Part shown: piece after piece, positions 16,029 through 24,797 of the stretch | Numbering within the stretch: the first letter of the stretch is position 1 | How the letters are laid out: every line of letters starts with the position of its first letter | Assembly: GCA_017548765.1 (NCBI GenBank) | Contig: JAFYZH010000072.1 | Location: 1 to 58,433 of the forward strand | Source of the DNA: Lachnospiraceae bacterium | Lineage (GTDB): Bacteria > Bacillota > Clostridia > Lachnospirales > Lachnospiraceae | Length of the DNA: 58,433 nt | Reading direction: 5' to 3' | Notes under the pieces: generated by a model | Database searches by the model: none | The model's input: only the letters and a program-made list of their open reading frames with translations | What the model was told of the DNA's origin: nothing | Program-made: the position numbers and the translations under genes

Positions 16029-17189
16029 ATGTTCGATATGATAGAGTTGATCGCCCCGTGCCACTTCGGGCTGGAGGCGGTCCTGAAAAAAGAAGTGACG
16101 GATCTGGGCTACGAGATCACGCAGGTCGAGGACGGCCGCGTTACGTTTCGTTGCCCCGTGTCGGGCGTGGCCCGGGCCAATGTTTTCCTGCGCACGGCAG
16201 AGCGTGTGCTGTGGAAGGTCGGTTCGTTTGCGGCCGACACATTCGACATGCTGTTCGAGTGCACGAAGGCCCTGCCCTGGGAGGATTACATCCCGGCAGA
16301 CGGCAGGTTCTGGGTGACGAAGGCATCGTCCGTGAAGAGTAAATTGACCGCGACTGTAACGATACAGTCCGTGATGAAGAAAGCGATGGTCGAGCGCCTA
16401 AGAGAGAAGTTGCAGGTTTCGGAACTCCCGGAGACGGGGGTGGAGTACCCGGTGCGCGTCTTCCTGATGAAGGACGTCGTGACCGTGGCCCTCGATACGA
16501 GCGGCGAACCCTTGCATAAGCGCGGCTACCGGCAACTGACGGCGCGCGCGCCGATCTCGGAGACCCTGGCGGCGGCGCTCCTGATGCTGACGCCGTGGAC
16601 GCCCGGCCGCATCCTGATGGACCCGTTCTGCGGTAGCGGCACCTTCCTGATCGAGGCTGCTATGATGGCCGCCGACATGGCGCCTGGCATGAACCGCGAG
16701 TTCACCGCAGAGCAGTGGAAGAACATCGTGACCCGTCGCGCCTGGTACGACGCGGGCAATGAAGCGTCGGACCGCGTGAAGGAGAACGTGCCGGAAGGCC
16801 TGCTGATTGGTTCCGATATCGACCGCGATGTGCTGAAGCTCGCACTTTCCAATGCACGCGCAGCCGGGGTGGAGAAGCAGATCAAACTGATCCGCCGCGA
16901 CGTTGCGGACATGAAGCATCCGGCGTCGTACGGTTTCGTCGTGACGAACCCGCCTTACGGTGTCCGCCTCGAGGAGCAGGCAGCATTGCCCGCTTTGTAT
17001 AAGAGTTTTGCGGACGCGTTTAAGAGGCTGGACTGCTGGTCGGCCTACGTGATCACGCCGTTTGAGGGCGTCGAGGAGGCCTTCGGCCGTCCCGCCGCGA
17101 AAAAACGCAAGATCTACAATGGCATGTTGCGCACCGACTTCTATTCATTTCCCGGTCCGAGACCGGTGGTTCGAAAGGAATTTGCATGA
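16029..17189 (+). CDS. THUMP-domain class I rRNA (guanine-N2-) methyltransferase, RlmL/YpsC type
   Basis: 386 aa. The N-terminal THUMP/ferredoxin-like RNA-binding region spans about 1-165 and the SAM-dependent domain follows. LMDPFCGSGTFLIEAA (about 197-212) binds SAM, GSDID is motif II, and TNPPYG (about 301-306) is the N2-guanine catalytic motif. It likely makes m2G in 23S rRNA by analogy with RlmL and its single-domain Bacillota homologues. It overlaps the next gene by 4 bp (ATGA). Confidence 0.9.
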   Translation: MFDMIELIAPCHFGLEAVLKKEVTDLGYEITQVEDGRVTFRCPVSGVARANVFLRTAERVLWKVGSFAADTFDMLFECTKALPWEDYIPADGRFWVTKASSVKSKLTATVTIQSVMKKAMVERLREKLQVSELPETGVEYPVRVFLMKDVVTVALDTSGEPLHKRGYRQLTARAPISETLAAALLMLTPWTPGRILMDPFCGSGTFLIEAAMMAADMAPGMNREFTAEQWKNIVTRRAWYDAGNEASDRVKENVPEGLLIGSDIDRDVLKLALSNARAAGVEKQIKLIRRDVADMKHPASYGFVVTNPPYGVRLEEQAALPALYKSFADAFKRLDCWSAYVITPFEGVEEAFGRPAAKKRKIYNGMLRTDFYSFPGPRPVVRKEFA

Positions 17190-17827
17190 GAACGATTTTA
17201 TTTGCCACCTCGAATGAGGGAAAACTGCGGGAGATCCGCATGATCTTACAGGGCCTGGATGTGCAGGTCGTTTCGCTGCGTGAGGCGGGCCTGTCGGGCG
17301 TGCCCATCGAGGAGGACGGCTCGACCTTCGAGGAGAATGCGCAGATAAAGGTGGACACCCTGCGCGCCTACATCGAGGAGCAGGACATAGAGGAACTTAA
17401 GGACGCGATCATCCTGGCGGATGACTCGGGACTGGTCGTCGATTATATCAACGGCGAGCCGGGCATTTATTCTGCGCGGTATTTGGGCGAGGACACTTCG
17501 TACGATGTGAAGAATTCGGTCATCATCGAGCGCCTGGCTTCTGCGAAAGACGACGCGCGGAGTGCGCGTTTCGTCTGCGCGATCGCTGCATATCTGCCGG
17601 CTACGGACGGCAAGCAGGCGCGCCGCGTGACGACGTTCGGCATCATGGAGGGACGCATCGCCCAGAAGCCTGCGGGTTCGGGCGGTTTCGGCTATGACCC
17701 GATCCTGTATCTGCCTGCGTATGAGAAGACCAGCGCGGAGTTGACGGCGGAGGAGAAGAACGCGATCAGTCACCGCGGTAAGGCGCTGCGCGCGATGAAG
17801 AAGATTATCGAGGAAAGATGGTTTTAA
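17186..17827 (+). CDS. rdgB: XTP/dITP pyrophosphatase (RdgB/HAM1 family)
   Basis: 213 aa. The N-terminal FATSNEGKLREI, ADDSGLVVDYINGEPGIYSARY and the C-terminal SHRGKALRAM are family signatures. It hydrolyses XTP, dITP and ITP to monophosphates, cleaning the nucleotide pool. It overlaps the methyltransferase by 4 bp and is followed 3 bp later by a phosphodiesterase, a common Bacillota pair. Confidence 0.94.
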   Translation: MRTILFATSNEGKLREIRMILQGLDVQVVSLREAGLSGVPIEEDGSTFEENAQIKVDTLRAYIEEQDIEELKDAIILADDSGLVVDYINGEPGIYSARYLGEDTSYDVKNSVIIERLASAKDDARSARFVCAIAAYLPATDGKQARRVTTFGIMEGRIAQKPAGSGGFGYDPILYLPAYEKTSAELTAEEKNAISHRGKALRAMKKIIEERWF

Positions 17828-17830
17828 GCG

Positions 17831-18337
17831 ATGGAAGTAACGGAAAATACACGGATCATGATCGTGTCTGACACGCACCGGGCGCATGGGAACCTGAAGC
17901 GCGCGCTCGAGGCGGAGGGACACATTGACCTCCTGATCCACCTGGGCGACTCCGAGGGTAAGGCGGGGGAGATCCTGGACATGATCGACTGTCCGCTCGA
18001 GATCGTCGCCGGCAACTGCGACTCGGCGTTTTCGGACCTGTCCCGCGAGAAGGAGATCCGCATCGGCAACTACAACGTTCTGCTGACGCACGGGCACATG
18101 TACCGCGTGTCGCTGAGCCTGGAGTACATCCTGCAGGATGCGCGCGGCATGGGCATGGACATCGTGATGTTCGGGCACACGCACCGGCCGGTCGTGGAGA
18201 ATAAAAACGGGGTCATCGCGGTGAACCCGGGTAGCATCTCGTACCCGCGCCAGCAGGACCGTCGGCCATCCTACATGATGATGGAGTTCGACCGCCTCGG
18301 CGATCCGTTTTTCACGATCAAATATATCGACGTATGA
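17831..18337 (+). CDS. YfcE/MJ0936-type metallophosphoesterase
   Basis: 168 aa calcineurin-like phosphoesterase. The metal ligands are visible in order: VSDTHRAHGN, HLGDSEG, AGNCD, LTHGHM and FGHTHRP. The C-terminus ends in the NPGSIS motif region. This family hydrolyses phosphodiesters in vitro; the physiological substrate is unknown. Directly after rdgB, as in many Bacillota. Confidence 0.9.
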   Translation: MEVTENTRIMIVSDTHRAHGNLKRALEAEGHIDLLIHLGDSEGKAGEILDMIDCPLEIVAGNCDSAFSDLSREKEIRIGNYNVLLTHGHMYRVSLSLEYILQDARGMGMDIVMFGHTHRPVVENKNGVIAVNPGSISYPRQQDRRPSYMMMEFDRLGDPFFTIKYIDV

Positions 18338-18355
18338 ATGAAAGGATAGAATGAA

Positions 18356-19543
18356 ATGATCAATCAGACCTATAAGGCGATGCTGCAGAATAAGTCGGTC
18401 ATTCGCCAGATGAGTGAGTATGCAACGAAGCGGAAGCAGGAGATCGGAGCGGAAAATGTCTTCGATTTCAGCCTGGGTAATCCCAGCGTTCCCTGCCCCG
18501 AGGACTATACAAAGAAGACGATCGAGCTGCTGCAGACGCAGGACCCGATGACACTGCACGGCTACAGCCCGTCGCTGACATTGCCCCAGGTGCGCGCCGC
18601 AGTTGCGAAGAGCCTGAACGAGCGTTTCGGCATGGACTACAAGATGGAGCACATCTTCATGACGAGCGGCGCTGCCGGCGCGATCGCGCATGCGGTCCGT
18701 GCGGTAACGAAGCCCGGCGACGAGGTGCTGACATTCGCCCCGTTCTTCCCGGAGTACCATCCGTACGTCGACCAGACGGGTGCGGTCCTGAAGGTCGTTC
18801 CGGCCAATACTGCGGATTTCCAGATCAATGTGGATGCCTTCGTTTCGATGCTGAACCCGAAGGTGGCGGCTGTCCTCATCAATACGCCGAACAATCCTTC
18901 CGGCATCGTGTATTCGGAGGAGACCATCTGCAAGCTCGCTGACATCCTGCGCGCGAAGCAGGAGGAGTACGGCCACGAGATCTTCATCATCAGTGATGAG
19001 CCGTACCGCGAGATCCAGTTCGACGGACGCAAGCCGCTCTATGTGAGCAAATACTATGACAATACGATCAGCTGCTATTCGTTCTCGAAGAGCCTGAGCC
19101 TGCCGGGCGAGCGTATCGGTTACGTGGCGGTGAATCCGCGCGCGGTCGATGCGGAGTACATCGTGCCCATGTGCGGCCAGATCAGCCGTGGTATCGGACA
19201 TAACTGCCCGTCGTCCCTCATTCAGCTGGGCGTGGCAGAGGTGCTCGATGAAACGAGCGACCTGTCGGTTTACGAGAAGAATATGAACATCCTGTACGAC
19301 AAACTTGTGGAGCTCGGCTTCACCGTAGTGCGCCCCGGCGGAACCTTCTACATCTTCCCGAAGGCCCTTGAGGAAGACTCCGTAGCCTTCTGTCAGAAGG
19401 CCCTCGAACTCGACCTCGTGATCGTACCCGGCGACAGCTTCGGTTGCCCCGGCTACTTCCGCATCGCCTACTGCGTCGACACTGACATGGTGATCCGCAG
19501 CCTGCCCAAATTCGAGCAGCTGGCAGCCCTCTACAAGAAATAA
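18356..19543 (+). CDS. PLP-dependent class I/II aminotransferase
   Basis: 395 aa fold-type I. FSLGNPSVP near the N-terminus, NTPNNPSGIVY, SDEPYREIQF and SFSKSLSLPGERIGY with Lys245 as the expected Schiff-base lysine. The arginine that binds the substrate carboxylate lies in YFRIAYC near the C-terminus. It resembles aspartate/aromatic aminotransferases (AspB subfamily). The amino donor cannot be fixed from sequence. It is the last gene of the 13872-19543 run. Confidence 0.88.
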   Translation: MINQTYKAMLQNKSVIRQMSEYATKRKQEIGAENVFDFSLGNPSVPCPEDYTKKTIELLQTQDPMTLHGYSPSLTLPQVRAAVAKSLNERFGMDYKMEHIFMTSGAAGAIAHAVRAVTKPGDEVLTFAPFFPEYHPYVDQTGAVLKVVPANTADFQINVDAFVSMLNPKVAAVLINTPNNPSGIVYSEETICKLADILRAKQEEYGHEIFIISDEPYREIQFDGRKPLYVSKYYDNTISCYSFSKSLSLPGERIGYVAVNPRAVDAEYIVPMCGQISRGIGHNCPSSLIQLGVAEVLDETSDLSVYEKNMNILYDKLVELGFTVVRPGGTFYIFPKALEEDSVAFCQKALELDLVIVPGDSFGCPGYFRIAYCVDTDMVIRSLPKFEQLAALYKK

Positions 19544-19562
19544 ACCGCATCGCGGCTTTTTT
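19544..19562 (+). terminator. Intrinsic terminator after the aminotransferase
   Basis: CCGC and GCGG with a three-base loop are followed by C and six T. The stem is short but the T run is good. It abuts the inverted-repeat element at 19563. Confidence 0.65.
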
Positions 19563-19991
19563 CGGAGCCTGCAGATACCGGCGGTCAGTTCACTGCGCTG
19601 TGATCATCTAGACGCTCGAACCAGATCCGGATTTCAGGGGGCCCGCTACGACTTCGGCCGTTTTCCTGATAGCGCCAGGCTCCCGCCTGACGCGAAAACG
19701 ACCTCAGCGTGCGCGAAAATCGATCTCGGAGATTCGATTTTCTCCCCTGATCCGGCTCCTCTCTCGCGAAGATGATCATCAGCTCGATCTCATGTCCGCC
19801 TTGCATCTGCAGGCTCCGTTATGCCTCGATGCGCCGTAACACTATGGCAGCCCGAAATCGCTGCCGTAGACAAATTCGATATATGGGGAGACGTAGACCG
19901 GTTCTGCGTCTCCTTCAAGATGTCCGGTGGCTTTGAAACGCCCGGCACCGTGTTCGCTTCCGGGGCGTGAACTGACCGCCGGTATCTGCAG
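19563..19991. repeat. Non-coding element with nested inverted repeats and serial hairpins
   Basis: No gene explains this 429-bp stretch. A perfect 24-bp inverted repeat bounds it (19569-19592 and 19968-19991). A second inverted repeat of 14 bp joins CGGAGCCTGCAGAT at 19563-19576 to its complement at 19805-19818. Between them lie stable hairpins: 19659-19700 (CGTTTTC/GAAAACG enclosing CAGGC/GCCTG), 19715-19742 (GAAAATCG/CGATTTTC), 19846-19865 (GGCAGC/GCTGCC), 19887-19913 (GGAGACG/CGTCTCC) and 19925-19950. No transposase, recombinase or clear target duplication is seen. It could be a MITE, an invertible segment or a structured RNA. Confidence 0.8.
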
Positions 19992-20004
19992 ACTATGGGA
20001 AAAG

Positions 20005-20055
20005 GCCCCGATGCGGGGCGAAGAAAAAATATAGCTGAGGGGCAGTCGTCTGCCC
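20005..20055 (+). other. Two hairpins in the leader of the MATE gene
   Basis: GCCCC/GGGGC (20005-20019) is followed on the minus strand by CCTTTT, so it may act as a weak terminator of antisense transcription. GGGCAG/CTGCCC with a TCGT loop (20040-20055) lies 15 nt before the MATE start codon and could mask its weak ribosome binding site. Confidence 0.45.
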
Positions 20056-20069
20056 TTCGTGAGTGTGTT

Positions 20070-21488
20070 ATGAATAAGAGTAAGTTTAAGAGTAAGTTTA
20101 TCGGCGACAGGCAGTTTTACCGTAGTGTGCTGACGATCGCGCTTCCGATCATGATCCAGAATGGTGTCTCGAACTTCGTGAGCCTTCTGGATAATCTTAT
20201 GATCGGACAGCTGAACGAAAATGCATTGTCCGGTGTCTCGATCGCCAATCAGTTGATATTTGTGTTTTACCTGGTCATCTTCGGAGCCAGCGCCGGCGCG
20301 GGCATTTTCACCGCGCAGTACCACGGAAAGGGAGACCACGAGGGCGTCCGCGCGACGTTCCGCTTCAAACTGGTCATGAACTTCATCCTTTCCTCCATTT
20401 GCATCGTGATCTTCATGCTGTTTTCCGAAAGCCTCATCAGCCTCTTCCTGAAGGGCGAGGGTAAACCGGAAAATGCGGCGGCCATCCTCGAGTATGGCAT
20501 GGAATACATGGGCATCATGCTGTTCGGCCTGATTCCGGTCGGCATCACGCAGGCCTACGCGGGCACGCTCCGCGACACGGGCTGCACGAAGGTTCCTATG
20601 GCCGCGTCGATCACCGCCATCTTCGTGAACCTGGTGGGCAATGCGGTCCTGATCTACGGTCTGATCGGCTTCCCTGCGCTCGGCGCCGCCGGCGCCGCGA
20701 TCGCGACGGTCATTTCCCGATTCGTCGAGATGGGCGTCCTCATCGTCTACACGCAGAAGAAGAGAGCCAAACATCCGTTCATTCAGGGCGCGTTCCGGAA
20801 TTTTTCATTGCCCTGGAGCCAGATCCGAAAGTTTCTGGTGAAGTCCCTACCGCTGATGGCGAATGAGACCCTGTGGTCACTAAGCGTGACCACCCTGAAC
20901 CAGTGCTATTCCTACCGAAGCCTCGACTCCGTCGCGGCGCTGAACATCGAGAATACGCTGTGGGGACTGTTCGGCGTGGCCTTTCTGGCCATGGGCGAGG
21001 CGGTCGGCATCATCACCGGCCAGATCCTCGGAAAGGGTGACATCGAGCGCGCGAAGGATACTTCGCGGAAAATGCGCGCCTTCACGGTGTTTTTGGGCGC
21101 GTCGTTCGGCCTGCTCATGCTATGCGCGGCGCCGTTCTACCCGCTGCTTTATAATGCTTCCGACGAGATCCGGAATATGGCGACCAGTTTCATCATCGTG
21201 TATGCCCTGGTCATGCCGTTTGGCGCTTACGCGCATTCGTCGTATTTCACCATCCGTTCCGGCGGCAACACGCTGATCACCTTTTTGTTCGACAGTTGCT
21301 TCGCCTGGAGCCTTGAGGTTCCGGTGGCCTTCTATTTGAGCCGCTACACCAACATGGGCGTGATCGGGATGGTATGCATCGTCCAGTCTTTAGAGGCGCT
21401 CAAAGCCGGCATCGGGGCCTGCATGGTCCTGAGCGGCATCTGGGCTCGTAACATCGTAAGTGATAAAGAAAAAACGCTGCAGGCCTAG
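20070..21488 (+). CDS. MATE family efflux transporter
   Basis: 472 aa from ATG 20070; an upstream in-frame ATG at 19995 would translate through the leader hairpins. Twelve membrane helices are arranged as two pseudo-repeats. Helix 1 region has ALPIMIQNGVSNFVSLLDNLMIG and the second half starts KSLPLMANETLWSLSVTTLNQ, typical of MATE (NorM/DinF) antiporters. It probably exports cationic compounds using a Na+ or H+ gradient. The ribosome binding site is weak. It is convergent with the GH9 gene; the terminator's loop includes this gene's stop codon. Confidence 0.9.
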   Translation: MNKSKFKSKFIGDRQFYRSVLTIALPIMIQNGVSNFVSLLDNLMIGQLNENALSGVSIANQLIFVFYLVIFGASAGAGIFTAQYHGKGDHEGVRATFRFKLVMNFILSSICIVIFMLFSESLISLFLKGEGKPENAAAILEYGMEYMGIMLFGLIPVGITQAYAGTLRDTGCTKVPMAASITAIFVNLVGNAVLIYGLIGFPALGAAGAAIATVISRFVEMGVLIVYTQKKRAKHPFIQGAFRNFSLPWSQIRKFLVKSLPLMANETLWSLSVTTLNQCYSYRSLDSVAALNIENTLWGLFGVAFLAMGEAVGIITGQILGKGDIERAKDTSRKMRAFTVFLGASFGLLMLCAAPFYPLLYNASDEIRNMATSFIIVYALVMPFGAYAHSSYFTIRSGGNTLITFLFDSCFAWSLEVPVAFYLSRYTNMGVIGMVCIVQSLEALKAGIGACMVLSGIWARNIVSDKEKTLQA

Positions 21489-21501
21489 CCTGCAGCGTTT
21501 T
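21471..21501. terminator. Bidirectional terminator between MATE and GH9 genes
   Basis: AAAACGCTGCAGG pairs perfectly over 13 bp with CCTGCAGCGTTTT around the 5-nt loop CCTAG, which holds the MATE stop codon. T runs occur on both strands, serving the two convergent genes. Confidence 0.92.
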
Positions 21502-21536
21502 GCATATTCGCGATGCCGGATCAGCATCTGGCAGAT

Positions 21537-23240
21537 TTACATCAGATAAGCCGCCACGAAGAACGCGGTGGAGTTCCAGTAGATCGCGATCTCATTGAGC
21601 GAGAAGCACTCGCAGTCGTCGATGTAGCAATCCATCGGAGCGACCTTACCCATTTCGGACAGAAGCTCCTTCGCGGTCGGATCGTGGAACAGGCAGTTCG
21701 CGCCGCCGGCGACGAAACCGGGGATCATCTCCTCGATGCCGTCCGCCACGGTGGGACGGTTGTGCGGATCCTTCAGGCAGTTGGAGCCGTGGCCGGACAC
21801 ATAGGAAAACTGCAAGGTGTTGCGGCCCAGAAGGTAGTCCAGACAGTCGTATGCGCAGGTGCGATAGGGTTCATCACCCGTCAGAAGATGGGCGGCCACG
21901 CAGAACATCGCCTTATTCATCAGACTCAGGCTGCTGCCCCAGGTGTATTCCTCGCGCGCGAGCGGGATATGGAACGAAGACTCTTTACGCTCCTCAAGAT
22001 ACTTATCCGCGTAATGCTTCAAATAGAACTTTGCGACCTCGACGCAAGGAGCGCTGAATACCGTTTCGGCGTCAGGACAGAACAGTACACAGAGCAGTGC
22101 CAGACCGCCGGTCTGCACCCAGCCGAACGAGTCTTTGCGGACGGTCCGGTCGATCATATTGCCGCGGAAGCGGGCGAAGACTTTCTCACGGATCGTGGCG
22201 ATATCGTCGGGCAGAAGCGCGTCGAAAGCGCCGGTAGCGAGGGTGCGCAGGAACTCCGCGCCGGCCCAGAGCCTCTGGTCGCGGTCGCTCGGGTGTCCAT
22301 ACTCACCGGTGCGGCAATCCTTCGGGTTGCGGAACGGGATGAACTCCGGATGCTCCAACAGGAAACGCAGGCTGAGAAGTCCTGCCTCAAACAGACGGTT
22401 GGCGTAAGCCTCGTCGAAGGCGCGGAAAATGCGCGCGGCCTGCAGCGTTACCGCCGCGAACATGGCGGTCGCCATGGAAGAAGGCGGGTAGACGAAGAGC
22501 TGCGAAACATCCTCTTCCGGCATGATGAAGGGAGCGTGGTTCGCCGTGGTGACCTTATGGTATACGCTGCCGTCACTCAATTGCATGCGCATAAGCCAGT
22601 CCAGTTCATAGCGAGCCTCGTTCAGGACGTCCGGCGTACCATTGCCCGTTTCCGGGATATTAACGGTAAATGCGAACTTCTCCGGAAAGAGCTCGTAAGC
22701 ATAGAGCAGGTGTGAGACGGTGAGGGCTCCGGGCGTGACGTAACGACCGTAGTCGCCCGCGTCGTGCCAGCCACCATGGACATCGAGAGGAGTCGCAGTC
22801 GCCGGATCGGCGCCATACGGCAGCGCAGGCTGCGTGTGGCAGGCAGGGTGAACGAACTTCCCGGCATGTTCGGGCTTCAGTTCACAACCGCACCGCTGGA
22901 AATAAAACATTTTCAACATATCACGCGTGAGCGCGTCATAGGAGTGCTCCGCGATCGAAAAAACGGGCGAAAGATCGGTGCCGACCGACAGCCGGTAGGA
23001 GCCGGGCGTGGTGAAATCCGAAAAATCGGCCTTAGTGGAAGCGATGCCGGTGATCGGGTCCAGAGGGGAGGCTTCGAGCACACCCGTGTAGCAGACCGCT
23101 CCGGTCTCGGCATCCAGAAGAGAGAAGGGGGACGCGTCGGTGTAGGAAGTAACGACCATCTTCGGCCCTTGGGGGAGGAAACCGAGGAGATTGAAGAAAT
23201 AGCGCGCAGTGTTTTGCGGCTGATCAGAAGTAACTTGCAT
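21537..23240 (-). CDS. Glycoside hydrolase family 9 glucanase, cytoplasmic type
   Basis: 567 aa from ATG 23240, chosen for AAGGAG 10 nt upstream. An N-terminal Ig-like CelD_N module (about 5-95) precedes the (alpha/alpha)6 barrel. The catalytic features are visible: GGWHDAGDYGRY with the nucleophile-activating Asp pair, SDRDQRLWAGAEF, and SLNEIAIYWN with the acid Glu near the end. GH9 enzymes cut beta-1,4-glucans by inversion. No signal peptide or carbohydrate-binding module is present, so it probably acts inside the cell on imported cellodextrins. It has its own promoter and is convergent with the MATE gene. Confidence 0.9.
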   Translation of the reverse strand: MQVTSDQPQNTARYFFNLLGFLPQGPKMVVTSYTDASPFSLLDAETGAVCYTGVLEASPLDPITGIASTKADFSDFTTPGSYRLSVGTDLSPVFSIAEHSYDALTRDMLKMFYFQRCGCELKPEHAGKFVHPACHTQPALPYGADPATATPLDVHGGWHDAGDYGRYVTPGALTVSHLLYAYELFPEKFAFTVNIPETGNGTPDVLNEARYELDWLMRMQLSDGSVYHKVTTANHAPFIMPEEDVSQLFVYPPSSMATAMFAAVTLQAARIFRAFDEAYANRLFEAGLLSLRFLLEHPEFIPFRNPKDCRTGEYGHPSDRDQRLWAGAEFLRTLATGAFDALLPDDIATIREKVFARFRGNMIDRTVRKDSFGWVQTGGLALLCVLFCPDAETVFSAPCVEVAKFYLKHYADKYLEERKESSFHIPLAREEYTWGSSLSLMNKAMFCVAAHLLTGDEPYRTCAYDCLDYLLGRNTLQFSYVSGHGSNCLKDPHNRPTVADGIEEMIPGFVAGGANCLFHDPTAKELLSEMGKVAPMDCYIDDCECFSLNEIAIYWNSTAFFVAAYLM

Positions 23241-23273
23241 AGCGTCTTTCTCCTTAAAATGATTGTTGTTTTC

Positions 23274-23301
23274 ATCATAACACACACTGTGAAGGAAGCA
23301 A
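23274..23301 (-). promoter_or_regulatory. Promoter of the GH9 gene
   Basis: On the minus strand: TTGCTT (23301-23296), 16 bp, TATGAT (23279-23274), preceded by TGT as an extended -10. It lies 33 bp before the start codon. Confidence 0.65.
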
Positions 23302-23366
23302 TGGCAAAATGCATAAAAAAAATGTCGGATATTCTTTCATTTCCCCTCCTTTTTATCGGTGTATAC

Positions 23367-23396
23367 TTGACAAATTCCGAGTGCAGTGACTATAAT
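23367..23396 (+). promoter_or_regulatory. SigA-type promoter of the zinc-ribbon gene at 23534
   Basis: Perfect TTGACA (23367-23372), 18 bp, perfect TATAAT (23391-23396). The leader of about 130 nt holds two stems: GAGGCCG/CGGCCTC (23427-23443) and GTTTGTTTT/AAAACAAAC (23471-23494). Neither has a terminator T run. Confidence 0.85.
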
Positions 23397-23533
23397 AAGA
23401 TTGAGTGTGTATACGCTCATGCAGGCGAGGCCGCTTCGGCCTCAAATGGATTTTGTAAAGGAAAATCGGGGTTTGTTTTTCGGGTAAAACAAACGAAACA
23501 AAAAGTGTAAATACAAAAAGGAGAAGGAACACT

Positions 23534-24733
23534 ATGACATGTAAATTTTGCGGAAGTCCGCTTCCGGACGGAGCCATGATCTGTGACCTGTGCGGAAACA
23601 ATCAAAAGGCATCGAAACCCGTCGAGGCGTTCTCATTCGGATCGACGCCTGCACAACCGAAAAAAGGTAAACCTGCTGACCGTTGGAATACCGGGCCCAG
23701 CGCATCCATGGAAGGTGCATCGATGGATGATATCAATCCGGCACCGGTGAAGCGTAAAAAGAGCCGCGGTTCATTTCCCGTGAAGAAGATCCTGGTCGTT
23801 TTGTGCGTTCTGCTCGTCCTGGGCGGCATCGGCTTCGGCGCTTGGTGGTTCATCAACAACCGCAGCGTAGACGAGAACCAGGAGATCACGGAGAGTGTCA
23901 AGAAACTGGTCCGCGCGAATAACGCGGGATTTTCGATCCGCGTTGAAGTAGCCGGAATGGGTCAGAAGCAGGTCGAAAGCATAGAAGGCGGTTATTCCTT
24001 CAACAAATCCGATAAGAGATTTGTTTTATGGATGGACCAGGGCGGTGAAAATCAAGTAATGATCGCTACTCCAGAAGCGAATTATAAGGTTTTGGAGACC
24101 AGTGAGCGTTATTACAACCTGTTCCTGAGTAATCCTGAGGATTTCCCGAACAGAAGGATCGTATTGATCGCCAATAAGTGTTACGACATCGAAACGCTCC
24201 CTGCTGAGCAGAACAACTACCAGCAGCTGGAAGACTTGTTCTCCGGAAAGTATTTCGATGAAATGGAGAAGGAACAGGAAGATCCGCAAGTACTGGCTCA
24301 GCTGACACCGGAAGAGAGAAAATACTACGATGCAGCTAAGAAACTGCAGCAGGAATTCACTGATCCGAATTTCCTTAAGGATGTTTTGAACTCGAAGCGT
24401 ACGAAGGTCAGCAATTCGGTGATCTACGATTTCGACGCAGATATCGCAGAGTTGCTGAAGAGATTCTACTCGTCGGTCGATGGTCTGCTTCCCGCTGAAC
24501 AGGCTCAGGTCGCTCAGCAGCTGCAGAACCTGAAGAAGGAAGATATCGAAAAGAGCGGTATCAAAATGACAGGACGCTTGACGATCACAGACGGTTATTT
24601 CGCAGTCGGCACCATGAACATGACGTATCTCAGTCTCATGAATATCGAGATGGATGTACGTGCTATGAACCCCGGTAAGACAGAGATTCCGGAGGATGTA
24701 AGATCGATGATCGATGCTGTTGGCTCGAAATGA
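23534..24733 (+). CDS. Zinc-ribbon single-pass membrane protein, unknown function
   Basis: 399 aa. Begins with a zinc ribbon, CKFCGSPLP...CDLCGNNQ (residues 3-23). A Ser/Pro/Lys linker follows, then one TM helix (about 79-101), then a soluble domain of about 290 residues outside the membrane. That domain mixes beta strands (SIEGGYSFN, RFVLWMDQG) with charged helices and ends in a hydrophobic strand region. Architecture and order match the next gene, so the two are probably diverged paralogues. Such ribbon-TM-sensor proteins are common in Clostridia but have no assigned role. Confidence 0.75.
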   Translation: MTCKFCGSPLPDGAMICDLCGNNQKASKPVEAFSFGSTPAQPKKGKPADRWNTGPSASMEGASMDDINPAPVKRKKSRGSFPVKKILVVLCVLLVLGGIGFGAWWFINNRSVDENQEITESVKKLVRANNAGFSIRVEVAGMGQKQVESIEGGYSFNKSDKRFVLWMDQGGENQVMIATPEANYKVLETSERYYNLFLSNPEDFPNRRIVLIANKCYDIETLPAEQNNYQQLEDLFSGKYFDEMEKEQEDPQVLAQLTPEERKYYDAAKKLQQEFTDPNFLKDVLNSKRTKVSNSVIYDFDADIAELLKRFYSSVDGLLPAEQAQVAQQLQNLKKEDIEKSGIKMTGRLTITDGYFAVGTMNMTYLSLMNIEMDVRAMNPGKTEIPEDVRSMIDAVGSK

Positions 24734-24797
24734 TCGAACGGGCGTAGGCAGTGAGCGTTAGCGCTTACCCTGCCGATGCATTTTCAGGAGGGAATAT

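Noticed and set aside
17246-19201. 651-codon open frame on the minus strand
   Set aside because: It lies antisense to rdgB, the phosphodiesterase and the aminotransferase, whose motifs are clear. Long antisense frames are common in this G+C-biased sequence.
19585-19806. 73-codon minus-strand frame inside the inverted-repeat element, with a GGAG 7 nt before its ATG
   Set aside because: It resembles no family I know, ends inside the inverted repeat and spans several hairpins. I mention it in the finding but do not annotate it as a gene.
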